The translations under genes and the position numbers were made by a program. Positions 11,499 through 23,639 of a stretch of DNA of 49,477 nucleotides are shown piece after piece (positions within the stretch are counted from its first letter, which is position 1; every line of letters starts with the position of its first letter). The stretch comes from Ectocarpus siliculosus. Its lineage: Eukaryota; Sar; Phaeophyceae; Ectocarpales; Ectocarpaceae. The notes below the pieces were generated by a model. The model was given only the letters and a program-made list of their open reading frames with translations. It was not told the origin of the DNA and made no database searches. Location of the stretch: contig FN648476.1 of NCBI GenBank assembly GCA_000310025.1, forward strand, positions 147,973 through 197,449, written 5' to 3'.

Positions 11499-14400
11499 GT
11501 GAGGAACTCCCTCGGCAGATCACACAATCAGCCACTTCACTCGCTCGCCGCCGCACTCGGGGCGATGACTGACACAGGAGTAGCCGCAGCGAAGCCGGTA
11601 GACGATGGAAAGGAGCAAGCGGTCATGACGAGGGTTGGGAGGCGCTCCGACTTTGGTTGGGAGGGCCGTGGGTGGAAGTTCACCTTGGAAGAGATGGAAA
11701 ATCCCCCCTCCGTCAAGAAGAGCAGCAGGTGAGGAGACACATTTGTACTGCTGCTGTACAGCAGTGGTAACGATATTTTCATCTGCAGTGCCTGGGGGAG
11801 CTGTGTGATGCCCGCTCTTCTCTGTGACTTTCTCACCCGTCTGCAGAACTTTGATATTGGTTGCTGTATGGAAAAGCGCTGTTGTTCTTCAACGCCCCTT
11901 CTCCTGGCGAAAAAATCACCTCGGGTATTAACGCTTTTTCACAAGGAGAAGCGAGGATTCTAGTGATTCTAACTTGCTCTCGGCCCGGGGCTAGTCGAAC
12001 TCCTTGAGTACTTTTCACACCCATTTGTGGTATACGTTGTGGGGTGAGACAACTCCAAACAACCGAATTCTACGGACGGTTGAAGTGTGACCACCCACAA
12101 GCACTGGGCTCTGTAAGGAACAGAAGAACACCTCGGATATGATTTTTTCAACGGTAGTCAAGACGCCCGTAGGTAACGGAGCCTGGCCTCGAAACCTCGC
12201 TGGTTGTTCCTGATTTGTGTGCGTTGTTGTGTTTTTTCGATCAGGACACGGTGGCGGCGTCAGTCTTGCTGGCCAGCAAGGTGGAGGACTTCAAAATCCA
12301 CATCAAGGACGTCCTCATCGCCACAAACAAAGTCGCCAACTATGCCATCATCGGGCGCTCGGACCCCTCGGAGGTGAGTTTAGAAATAGCGCCCACTACC
12401 GGCAAGAAAGCTTCGGCACCAACCTGTGGACGAGATGAGACCGGCGAGAAACTAACACGACCAGTTCACTTGCATTGCAGTGCTACCGAGGACGGCTTCT
12501 TTCCGTTGTTGAGCTTCTCGAAGTACTGCCAACCGTTGAGATACATGATAATCGTTAGCCGCACCCGGAGTCGTTCATTTCCCCTCCTCCGCGGCCCCAT
12601 GCCTCGATTGCCAGGCGTACAAAAGATTCAAGACCCGGGTGGTCAAAGTCGAGAACAAGATTATGAGTGCACTGGGGTTCGACTTCTTGATCGAGCACGC
12701 CTACCCGCACGCCAACGACCTGATCCTGCACTTTCAAAGAATGGGTGAGGGACGGGCTGCCGCGTCTAATAGGTTGTGTGTCGAGATTTGGCGGAGAGGG
12801 AAAGGGGCTCGGGAACACACTCTATTAGCGTCTTGGGTGTACGACACTCCTCGATATCAAGTGGCCGGGTTGATCCTGTCTGTCGGTGACCCCTTGAGCC
12901 TTGTAGAGTGGTGAAAGAAGCGGTTGAGGTTTGTCCGATCTCGACACAAGAAGAGCAAAACGTGACAAGTAGGTGCTCACCACCGCTGAATAGGAGCTCG
13001 ACCGACCAACCACACCGGCGTTTCCAAGTGTCCTGTGTTAGAGACGTGGTTTTCGCCTTTTCCGCGTCTGGGGCCGCATGCCGGGACTATCGCGTGAGAT
13101 ATCGTGCGATACCCACAGCCATACCATGGTCTTATGCCTCAAAACCGCCTTTCCCTAACCGGCCCTAAAGGCTGGGTACGGGAAAACATGGGGGCCTTGA
13201 TCTCCAAGGGCTGCTGCCACCTGCTAAGTCAGAGGTACGTTATTCAAGTGTGCGGGGGTACAGCTCAGCACGGGGTCGCGATGTACGCTGGCGGTATACT
13301 GTGGTGGGTAGAATATCGAGATCGGCGCGTAACGTTGCGCGAGCCCTGAGAACGGCGTGAAACCAACAGCTGTGGACGGACTATGGGACAATGGTCGTGC
13401 GCCGCAGGTTGCGGTTTGTTTGGACGAGCGCAGGGGCCTCATTCGCATCCGAAAAGCATGACCAGCAGGGGTGTCTGGTCAAGACCAAATTCGCACGAGG
13501 TTCACAGTTGTCCTCTAGCGCGTCGATGTTTTGGTGGTCCGTCCCAACCCCAAGAGCTTTCCGCCCATCTCCGCCAGCCCCCACATTTTTTGACGCATAT
13601 GGCGGGGGTCGTACTGTCTGAGTTTCTGACACACGCACTCCCACCTGCGTTACTTGATTCCTCCCACAGTTTGAAGTGGACGATGTGCCTCGAGTACCCC
13701 CCGACCTTCCGCGCGAGGCTAGCGACGTACCTATCCCTGCTTGTCAACAACGTTCCGCCGCCACAGTCGGGCGAGTGGACGGAGGTTCTGCAGTTCAACG
13801 ACTCCGGCCAACTCGAGAGTGAGCCTGACTCTCCCCTGTCACTCATGCAGAAATTTTCAAAACTTGTTTGCTAGAACGATGCTCTCGAATTGGTGTTTGA
13901 TTGGCTTTTGTGCGCATGGTTTCAACCGAGGCTTAGATGTCGTTGGACAACTGTGCTTACCGTGGGAGTCGTCTGCGGCCGAGTCGGAGCGCTTGACGCA
14001 AATACGAGCCCAAGTTGCATAGCCTAAAACCTCGGGATCAAACGAGCATCGTTTATCGCAGTTCGTTTTTTTTGTTTCAACGGGCGCTATGTTTCGAGCG
14101 AAACGTATGAAGGCGAGGAAGTAAGGGCGCTTTTTCGGTATGGCAAACCAACCTCCAATTTTGCAGTTGAGGCTCAGCCCCATGTTGAACTACGAACAAG
14201 GCCGCGCCATTGTGAATATAGCTGGGTAGCAACAGTTCGGGAAGAGTGGCCCCGCTCGCGGACTTGTCGGACCTGAAATCGGTGTCTTCCTGGTTGGGTG
14301 ATCCTTGGGTGGTCCCTGGTATTAGGCAAGCAGCCCATTCATCGCACGGAGTTTTCATTCAATCGGGCAAAATGCAGATATCGGGGGAGAACTTGCTTCA

Positions 14401-16680
14401 TTTTTTCCGCTGCAACTGCTGTGTGTCGATGCTGAACAGGAGCGACGGAAGAATGGCTAGAAACCTTGGACAACGACACAGGCAAATCGGGCACCAAGAT
14501 CACTCGGCACCGCGTGACGAAATCATTAGCTAAGCAGAGAGACGACGCACAACGGAGAAAGAGGATAGCTTCGGCGCTAGGCCGACCCTCGATGACGACG
14601 AACAAGATGGTTGATGGACGGCGGCCGTCGATGCCTCCGCCGCCGCCGCCGAAGGTGTTGCTATTGCACAGTCGTGGGGCTACTGGCGGTGGTTTGACGT
14701 GCGGCAAGGTCTCGACCAAGGACGGTTCTTCATGCAAGGGCCAGCAGCGCGCATCGTACTCGAGCAAACCACCCACGCACGCATCGACTAGCAAGAGAAA
14801 ACGAATGGAGGCTGGCGCTGGCACTGCGAGCAACACCGCGGAGAAGCGACCTCGTCCGCGACCACCACTACCCCGGGGGGTGCCCCCGAACAACGCTAGG
14901 TCGAGCTCATCTTGGACTTCGAAGTCCGGACCGCCTGCTACCACGACCCAGCCGAAGGCGTGTAAGCCCCGCCCGCCAAACACACCTAAGCCCCGCCTGC
15001 CCAACACACCCAAACCCCGCTCGCCGAACACGCCTAAGCCCCGCCCGCTGAACACACCTAAGCCCCGCCCGCCCACCACACCCCGGCCGCCAAGCATGCC
15101 CAAGTTGAGGAGGTCCACTCCGCTGTCACCCAACACGCCCAAGCCAAAGAAGTCGTTCAACTCCCCGCCCCCAAACACCCCCAAGCCACCGGTAACTCTC
15201 GCGGCTAGGCCACCAAGCACGCCCAAGCCCCGGCCACCCACCACGCCAAAGCCCCGGCAACCAAGCACGCCTAACCTGGTCAAGAAGCCAGCACCCCGGC
15301 CGCCGACCACCCCCAATCCGCTTCAGACGTCTACACCTCTGTCAGTAGCCAAAACCATGGGTCTAGAGTCGCTCCCAGCCGCCATGCACGCCCATCGTGC
15401 TCAAGAAGCCAGCACCCCGACCGCTGAGCACCCCCAAGCCGAGAAGGATGTCGATCACATCCCCGCCGCCATGCACGCCTAAGCCACTGACATCGTCTGT
15501 GCCCCTACCGGTAAGCACGGTAATGCCTCCGGTGCCTCCTACACCCCAAACACCAAGCGCCCCAAAGCCGATGTCGGAGTCCATCCCCTGCACAGGGCCG
15601 AAGCCGCCCTCGATGCCTAAGGGGGCCAACTCTGAGACCCCGGCCGGTTCTTCTCGCTTGCCCTCTTACGGCAAAGCACCAAGGTTACCCCCCACGGCCC
15701 GCCCAAGCCCCCTCGCCAAAGCCCCACCTGCGACGAAGCCAAGACCTCTGCCATGCGCGCGCCTCCCGTCGAAGACTCACCTGAGCCGACCCGACAGCAT
15801 TGGTGCCTCTGCGTTGACGAAGACTGGCGGTGCTCAAGCCGATGGCAAGCGGCCGCGCAACGGCGGGAGCAGTCAGATGGCTACTATAGCGAACGCGGAG
15901 GCATGCATGGAATCTAACGGTGGTCTCGACGGCAAGGCCATGGATAGAAGGGAGTCCGGGATATTGGCACAGGATGGTCGCGACAACAGGAAGCGGTCCC
16001 GTGACTAATCAACGGAGGATACCTCGGCCGCAACGCACGGTATCGGGGGCAAAAGACCTAAGACGGGCAGCGGCTCTGAGGGTGCATCAGGTTCCGAAGG
16101 TGATTCGACGTCAACCTCATCTCCTGGGAAGGCGGACGGCACGGACGATGACGAGATTGAGGAGGGAGAAATTGTCGATATGCCTAACCGGCCGGTGTTC
16201 GAGCGAGCATGCGCTGCTTAGGCGGCGCCTTGAATCTGCGAGCGCCGCCTGCCGCGAAGCATGAAACTGTGCAATAACTTTGTAAATATTTTATGTGCTG
16301 TAAACTATCGACCAGGACGGTGTCGAACAGCGGGAAACAACCCACAAACGTAGAATATGGTACACGTATTTAGTAGAAATGTGGTGAACGAAACTGTTGA
16401 GCTTGAGAGATAAACGGGGGGGCTATGCCGTAGTTCCAAAGAGTAGATGGAGGTGGCTGGTGGTCGGTGTCTTGGGGGCGGCCGTTCGTGCGGCGGGAAT
16501 ATACATATACCTGTGGCCCCGGCAAGCGCAGCCGTGCGGCTGTTTCCGCGAACGTCACATCACGTTTTACTCCTTCCCCGTCACGCGTACCTACGTGAAA
16601 CGAGACCGGCCTTGCAAGCATTCACTCACCCCGTGGCAGGTTGTAGCACGCAATCCTCGTGCCGAACGTGAAAAAACATC
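11302..16680. repeat. Right arm of the large inverted duplication
   Basis: Reverse-complement counterpart of 1790-9831, shortened by the 2.5-kb deletion near 11914. Homology continues about 450 bp beyond the cyclin stop, through the block with GACCAGGACGGTGTCGAACA, and ends near 16680. The third partial copy that follows repeats the 3' flank again at about 19000-19480. Confidence 0.93.
11499..16222 (+). pseudogene. Second cyclin copy, decayed: exon 2 deleted, frameshift and early stop
   Basis: Exon remnants are at 11499-11728 (exon 1), 12245-12373 (3), 12615-12744 (4), 13171-13234 (5), 13670-13818 (6) and from 14440 (7). They are nearly identical to the left gene and retain its splice sites and phases. 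Exon 2 is gone. Joining exon 1 (ends in phase 2) to exon 3 (starts in phase 0) shifts the frame and removes half of the first cyclin fold. In exon 7 a net 5-base loss near 15376 shifts the frame, giving a stop at 15480-15482. In the restored frame a TAA at 16006-16008 replaces GAC/GAA-type sequence, ahead of the conserved acidic tail that ends near 16220. It could be transcribed but should not make a normal cyclin. Confidence 0.85.
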
Positions 16681-16857
16681 GTCGCGTCTAGCGCTTTGGC
16701 CCTTTGGGCCGCTGGAATGAGGTCCTCAGCTGTTGCCCTTCCCTCCCTCATCATGTTATCTATATGCTCACAGGATGGTCGTCGTGACGTGATACATTTC
16801 TTGTTATTAGTATGGAAAAAAAAAAAATGGCTCAATTTGTTTTTTCTACAGCATTCT

Positions 16858-19480
16858 TGACTCCTCCCACAGCTTGAGGTGGACAACGTGCCTCGAGTAC
16901 CCCCCGACGTTCCGCACAAAGGCTGGCGGCGTACCTATCCCTGCTTGTCAACCGCTTTGACCCGTCACCGTTGGGCGAGTGGATGGAGATTCTGCAGTTC
17001 GAGGACCGGCCGACTCAAGAGTGAGCCTGACTCTCCCCTGCTATGTGCACAACATTTTCACAACTTGTTTGCTAGAACGGTATTCTGAAATATGGTGATC
17101 GGCCGCTAATCTGTGAATTAAGGTGGATATCAACCGTTCGGCGAGAAACGCTCCCTCTCCAACACGTCGGATTGGAAACAGGTGTCTCTGTTGTAACCGC
17201 TGGCATTCGGCATGCAGCCGATTCATCGCACAAATCTTGGCCTGTACACTAGAGCATGTTGCAGATGTCGGCCGAGGATCCACTTCACGGTTTCGCTGCG
17301 TCCACTGCTGTGTGTCTGATGCCGAGCAGGGGCGGCATGTCGTCTACTGGACACCTTGGACAACGAAGAGGGCAAAACGCGTCACATGCAAAAGAGTGTC
17401 GGTAGCGTTGTCTGGCCAGAGCGCATCGTTTTCAAGCAAGCCACCGACGCACGCTTCGACCAGCAGGAAGCGAGTGGAGGCTGACGCTGGCACCGCGAAC
17501 AACACCGTGGAGAAACGAACTCGCCCGCGATCACCTCTGCCGCGGGGGCTGCCCCCTAACAACGGTAAGTCAAGCTTCTCTTGGAGCTCAAAGTCGGGAC
17601 CGCGTTCTACCACGAAGGGGCCGAAGACGTGTACACCGCGGCCGCCCACCACTCCCAAGCCCCACCCGCCCACCACAACCAAGCCGGTGAAGATGCCTTT
17701 CACAGCCCGGCCGCCTAGCACGCACAAGACATCGGTCACTACCACACCACGGCCGCCGAGCAGCGGTGGCCTCCACTCGCTTCCTCTTGCTGGTCGAAGC
17801 GTGCGTCGGTGGCTTGCTTGAAAACGATGCGCTCTGACAACACTACCGACACTCTTTTGCATGTGATATTGGTGCGCGTTTTTCCCTCTTCGTTGTCCAA
17901 GGTGTCCAGCAGTTGATATGCCGCCCTTGTTCGGCATTCGACACACAGCAGTTGACGCAGCGAAACCGTGCGAGTGGATCCTCGGCCAATATCTGCAACA
18001 AGAGGTCTATGCCGCTGCCATCGAACATGCCTAAGCCACTGAAGTCGTTCACCCCCCCGCCGCCAAGTGCCCCCAAGCCACCGGTGACTCTCGTAGCTAG
18101 GCCGCTAAGCACGCCCAAGCCCCGGTCACCCACCACGCCCAAGCCCCGGCAACCAAGCACGCCTAACCTGCTCAAGACGCCAGCACCCCGGCCGCCGAGC
18201 ACCCCCATGTCGATAAGGATGTTCATTCCAACCCCCACGCCTAAGCTGAAGACGTCTGCGCCCCTGCCGGTAAGCACGGTAAAGCCACCGGTGACTCTCA
18301 CACCCCGGATGCCAAGCTGCCCCAAGCCGGCGTCGGAGCCCATCTCCTGCACAGGGCTGAAGCCGCTATTGATCCCCAAGGGTACCAGCTCTGTGGCCCC
18401 GGCCGGTTCTTCTCGCCTGCCCTCCTATGACAAAGCACCAAGACCACCTTTGACGGCTCGCCGTACCCCTCTCGGCAAAGCCCCACCGGCGAAGAAGCCA
18501 AGGCCTCCGCCATGCCCTCGACTCCCGTCCAAGACTCACCTGAGCCGACCCGACAGCATTGCTGCGTCTGCGTTGACGAAGACTGGCGGTGCTCAAGACT
18601 CGGCCGATGCAAGGGGCAGTGCAGCGGCGGCAGCGGTCAAATGGCTATCAAGGCGACGGTGGATGCATGCATGGAACCTAACGGTGGTGCTGATTCGGCG
18701 CGAGGCGGTGGTGTCGACGGCGAGGCCTTGGACAGAAGGGAGTCCGGGATATTGGCACATGATGGTCGCGACAACAGGAAGCGGTCCCGTGACGAATCAA
18801 CGGAGGACACCAACGCAACTGGGGCAAGAGGCCTAAACTGCGACTCGGAGGGTGCATCATGTTCCGAAGGTGATTCGACGTCAAATCCATCTCCTGGGAA
18901 GGCGAACGGCGCCGGAGATGACGAGATTGAGGGGGGAGAAATTGTCGAGATGGCTAACCGGCCGGTGTTGGAGCGAGCGCGCATGCGCTGCTTAGGGGGC
19001 GCCTTGAACCCGCGAGCGCCTCCTGCCGCGCGGGGTGAAACTACGCAGCAATTTTGTACAACTAGATATACCGCTAGGTATCGACAGAGATGGCGTTTAA
19101 GAGCAGGAAACAACCACAAGCAAAGTAACATTTAGTGCACGTATCCAACACTTCCAAGTATTGGGTAGAAGCGTTGGTGGATGAAGCTGTTGAGGGAGAA
19201 GAGGTGCAAGGCGGTGCTTCCGGTAGTTCCCAACAGGACATTGGGTTTGCTGGAGGTCGGTGCCTTGGGTGCCGCCGTTTGTGGGACGGGAATAAACTTT
19301 TACCGCCCGTCGGCAGTCGGAGAGGCCAGGCCGTAGGCATCGACGTCACGCAATATTTCATGTCCTCGTCAAACGTGCTCATGTTAAGCGAGATCGGCCT
19401 TGCAAGCACCCGCTCACGGGACAAAGATTGCAGCGCAACTCTCGCACCTGACGCTTGGAACTCGTAGCGGCTAGTGCTTC
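16858..19480 (+). pseudogene. Third cyclin copy: 5'-truncated tandem fragment with internal rearrangement
   Basis: The fragment begins just before an exon-6-like piece (16873 to about 17020, preceded by TCCTCCCACAG). That piece has an extra base after TTCCGC that breaks the frame. Pieces of exon 7 follow at 17420-17770 (start of the tail, TPKP-type codons) and 18003-19030, ending in the same acidic tail and the 3' flank up to about 19480. Exons 1-5 are absent. Sequence divergence from copies 1 and 2 is clearly larger than between those two, so this is the older duplicate. The open frame 17913-18836 contains readable TPKP repeats but no cyclin fold. Confidence 0.8.
17259..18002. repeat. Inverted duplication inside the third cyclin copy
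   Basis: Positions 17259-17485 recur in reverse complement at 17768-18002, separated by about 280 bp of exon-7-like sequence. The shared block includes GCTTGCTTGAAAACGATGCG on the right arm and its complement near 17420. The rearrangement places part of exon 7 and the end of intron 6 on the opposite strand and is not present in the other two copies. Confidence 0.88.
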
Positions 19481-20929
19481 GGCCGGTGCGTCGCTGGAAG
19501 GAGCTGCATAGCTGTTATCCCTCTCATTTCTTCTGCCCCACGTAGTCCTACCAAAAGAATAGAAAAGCAACACAGCGACTCCACCAAAGTGGGGGTCCCG
19601 ATATAAGGCGATATGAGCAAGGTAGTTGCCCAGTCTAAGGTGACTGGAATTGACACTACAAGTAGTTCAGAGCCGGTATTCCGCGATATCATGTCCAGGC
19701 TAGACCGTACTCGTGAGGTGGTACGAAATACGAGCCCCCCTTAAAGCGGTGATCATCTGTTTGGGCACGGGTATCTTTCTGTCGCGAGGGAGTTCCAGGA
19801 AAGGAAAGGACACAACGAGAGAGAAACGCCGGGGCCCTTCTGCACGTCAGCACAATATCCCGCGAGAAACTGTCTCTCGGTTTTACTGAAGCCGTATACA
19901 CGGCGGCAGCGTCCCCGTTCAGCTTGCAATACTTGTGCCAATGTCACCCTCACTGATTCTTGGCATACTGTTTCTTGGTTATGGGCTCCAAGATCTTGTT
20001 TGATTCTTGATTTCCCGAATTTTCGCTGCTACTTCGCCCCTTGCTCTGTGTCATGAGACCGCTTTGTCTTGCCTCTGAAATATTAAATGTCGATGCAAAC
20101 ACTACAGTAGAGTCAATAGCGAACACCGGTGCGTGTGTCGCTGTCGTTCGATCAGCTAACCCCCCCCCAAAAGAAGTATTAACACCGCAATAGAGATACA
20201 ACATCACTTCCCGACCACTAGCTCGGGGTGGCGAACGTTGGGGGATGTCGTACATATCTCTGAACTTCCTGACCCCCTATTCTGGTGTAGGTCCATCACC
20301 ACCGGCGCTCCAACGGCATTGTGTCTTCGTCAGTGCGCTACGACCGATAAGGCAACGATGCTACACTCAGCGTGCAGTGCGGTGCGCGCAAACTCAGGCC
20401 AACCCAGGGGGCGGGAGTTGGCACCGAAAATCACCCGCAACACTCCGCCCTAGATCCAATGCTCTGGAGAATACGAACAAGGCGGGAGGGGGGGAGTCAT
20501 CACGAGAAACGCTTCGTATTCTTCACACTCCCCGCTTTACCGCTCATGGCGGTGTCTTGGGGGTTTCAGGGGCGTTCTGTTCTTCTTGCTATAATTCGTA
20601 ACCCGACCACGACATCTTCGGGCGCATCGAAACCCATATTTTCAGCGACGTGTAGCTCAGTGTTCCTTGCTGCTTGCCACAACTATCTGCACATTGAATT
20701 TGCGATATTCCCGAGTTGAGTAGGATTATTTGTTGTTTTGGCCCTCATTCGATGGGGCCGCAGTATCTGCCTATTGCAACGAAAGTTATCCACGGTAAAC
20801 CATAGGGAAGGTCGCGGAATCAGGCGTACTGTCACTGGGCAGAAGGCAAAGGTGGTTTGAACGAATGTTGACAATATATCAGTACACCTCGGTACTAGGT
20901 TTTTAGGCGGGTTCAGGCGGGGCAGTACT
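19481..20929. other. No gene recognised
   Basis: Several short open frames exist on both strands, but none shows domain features, splice-site logic or similarity to the other genes. No repeat shared with the rest of the window was seen. Confidence 0.4.
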
Positions 20930-21240
20930 TCAATGTGGCGGTACTTTTTTGGCTGTAGGCGGTATTTCGTTTCCCGGCGGTACCGCCTTTGGCGGTTCCC
21001 GGTACTGCCAATTTTGACGGTACTTTTCTCGCGGTACTGCAATATGGTGGTTTTTTTAGGCGGTTCCCGGTACTTCGTTTTTTGGCGGTACTTCTTCGGC
21101 GGTACTGCAATATGGCGGTACTTTTTTGGCGGTAGGCGGTATTTCGTTTTTCGGCGGTACCGCCTTCGGCGGTTCCCGGTACCACCGAATGTGGCGGTAA
21201 TTACCGTCAGTACCTGGACCGCCCACCACGGCGGGAAAAA
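20930..21240. repeat. GGCGGTAC-rich repeat block
   Basis: The motif GGCGGTAC and its complement recur more than ten times, often as the palindrome GGCGGTACCGCC. Two longer near-identical units occur at about 20935-21003 and 21113-21182 (GGCGGTACTTTTTTGGC, then GGCGGTATTTCGTTT, then CCGCCTTTGGCGGTTCCCGG). The 211-residue open frame across it is an artefact of the repetition. Confidence 0.85.
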
Positions 21241-21651
21241 AACGGCGGGAATTTTCCCGAGGTGTATCCTGAAATGAAAAAAAATATTTATAATGTACGG
21301 CAATGCTGTTTGCTCCACCGGTGGAGTAAGTTCTTATTTGCTCCACCAGGCAGATCTCCACCCACAGAGCTTCAATCGACCTCAAACCAATTGCATCGTG
21401 TAGGTATGGACTACAGCTATCTGCAATGCTACTTACAAGCTAAATCCGACCGGTGGCTACAGAGATATGCTGAAAAAGGGGGTTCCACAGCATGTCAGGA
21501 AGCAGTACGTCTCGAACCTCCGTCCACACCGCTTCAATTGACCTCAAATCTTTTGCATCGTGTGTGCACGGTCCATGCCGTTCTTCTAAGCTATCGGACA
21601 CTCACATCCGATATATTCCCGCAGAGATATGGTCAACCGAGGGGGTTCCGC

Positions 21652-21845
21652 AGCATCTAGGGGGGGGTAACTGGCAATAGTCCCGCTATACCTCCCGCCA
21701 TATAGCTGAACCACGCCTATCTCGGCCCGCATCGTGTTGACACGGAGGGGGTCCGCAGCACCTAGGGGGGGGTAACTGGCAATAGTTCCGCTATACCTCC
21801 CGCCACATAGCTGGACCGCGCCTATCTCGGCCCGCATCGTGTTGG
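21652..21845. repeat. Two tandem 100-bp units in the left foldback arm
   Basis: About 95 bp starting at GCATCTAGGGGGGGGTAACT is repeated from about 21755, ending each time in GCCCGCATCGTGTTG. The right arm has only one copy (about 24240-24330, inverted), so the arms differ in unit number. Confidence 0.85.
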
Positions 21846-22520
21846 CACGGCTCACAGCTATCATTCAAGCCATCCTCCACCCCAATCGGACCAGTGGGTG
21901 CAGAGAAACGCCCCCACGCGGGGGCTCAGTGGGTCAAGGGCCGGTGGAGCAGATAAGCTTATCTGCTCCACCAGGCCAACTCTTCGTTAAGGGTACTGTT
22001 TATCCTACTACGGCTTGTATTGTGTCGGCACCGTTCACAGCTATCATTCAAGCCATCCTCCACCCCAATCGGACCAGTGGGTGCAGAGAAACGCCCACCC
22101 ACGGGGGTTCAGTGACTCAGGGGCCGGTGGAGCAGAAGAGTTAACTGCTTCACCAGGCCAAACTCCATTTACCGGGCGCTGTTTGTCTTACGAAGACTTG
22201 CCTTATGTTGGCCTGGCTCACAGCCATCACACAAGCCATCGGACACCCCGATCGAACCAGTGGTGGCAGAGAAACACCTACCCACGGGGGTTCAGTGACT
22301 CAACGGCCGGTGGAGCAGATAAGCGTAACTGCCCCACCAGGCCAAACTCTATCTACACCGGGCGCTGTTTGTCTCAAGAAGACATTCATTGTGTTGGCCC
22401 GGCCCACAGCTATCATACAAGCCATTGGGCACCCCAATGGGACACGTGGGTGCAGGGAAACGCCCACCCATGGGGATTCATCGCCCAAAGGCCGATGGAG
22501 CAGATATGTGGCCTCTGAGC
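21846..22520 (+). repeat. Four roughly 180-bp tandem units, left arm
   Basis: Each unit contains CACAGCTATCATTCAAGCCA or a close variant, a CCAGTGGGTGCAGAGAAACG block and GGCCGGTGGAGCAGA, followed by GTTTGTCTTACGAAGAC or similar. The first unit has the perfect palindrome GCAGATAAGCTTATCTGC near 21950. Open frames here are repeat artefacts. Confidence 0.85.
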
Positions 22521-22539
22521 CATTTCCTCGTCACATTCA

Positions 22540-23335
22540 CTGTATCCTTTAGTCATATTCACTGTATTCCCTGATCACATACTACGCTGTCATGGGATAT
22601 ACACTGTATTCCCAGATCACACACGCTGTATTCGCTGAGGGGACACACTGTATTCCCTCGTCAGATACACTGTATTCCCTGAGCAGATTCACTGTATTTC
22701 TTCATCACATACAATGTTTCCCTTATCAGATTCACTTCATTCCCTGATCAGAATCGCCGTATTCCCTGGTCAGATACACCGTATTCCTTGATCAGATACG
22801 CTGTATTCCCAGAGCAGATACACGGTATTCCCTCGTCAGATAAACCTTATTCCCAGAGCAGATTCATTGTGTTCCCTCATCAGATAAACTGTATTCCTTC
22901 ATCACATTCACTGCATTCCACGGCGTGCACATCTGATGAGGGATACATTGAATCTGATTAGGGAATACAGTGAAAAGTACAAGGAATACGGTAGTGTATT
23001 TGAAGAGGGAATACGGGGATCGTGACCAGGGAATACAGTGTATTTGATGAGGGAATACAGTGAAACAACGAGGCAGTACGGTGTATCTGATGAGGGAACA
23101 CAGTAAATCAGGGAATACAGTGAAAAGTACGACAAGCACTGTGTATCGGATAAGGAAATACAGTGATCCTGACCAGGGAATACAATGTATTTGATGATGG
23201 AATACAGTGAAATGAGCGAGGGAATACGGAGTATCTGATGAGGGAATACAGTGAATCTGCTCAGGGAATACAGTGTTTAGCGTATCTGATCAACAAATAC
23301 AGTGTATGTGATCAGGAAATACAGTGTATACTACA
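22540..23335. repeat. Central array of 22-28-bp units that switches orientation
   Basis: On the left (22540-22915) about 14 units read roughly CACTGTATTCCCTGATCAGA. On the right (22935-23335) a similar number read the complement. Many contain the palindromes TGATCA or CTGATCAG. The orientation flips once, at the dyad centre, within about 20 bp of single-copy sequence (CACGGCGTGCAC). Confidence 0.88.
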
Positions 23336-23639
23336 TACAGAGCACTGCACCGTCCGAACACGGCGCCAAGAGGTGTCCGTGAGCAGAGAGGAGTACCGAC
23401 AATGGAGGTGGGGTGGCCGTTGTTGGCGGAGAGTGCCGTTAGTTGAGGGGGAGTGCCCCAAACCACCAGGAGGGGGGCGTTATTGGGGGGGTGCCCGTTC
23501 GTTGGGGTGGGTGGGGAGGAGTGCCCGTTAGCCCGGAGGGGAGCCCGTTTAAGAAAATTTCCCATACCCAGGGGGTGCCCCTATCCTGTCACAGTCTTCG
23601 TACGACGATCAGCGCCCGGTGGAGATAGAGTTTGGCCTG

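Noticed and set aside
20683-21318. 211-residue open frame rich in PPKKYR
   Set aside because: It is a translation of the GGCGGTAC repeat block; similar frames exist on the other strand.
22540-23335. CRISPR-like array (short regular repeats with spacers)
   Set aside because: The host is a eukaryote, units vary, spacing is irregular and orientation inverts at the centre; it is part of a foldback element.
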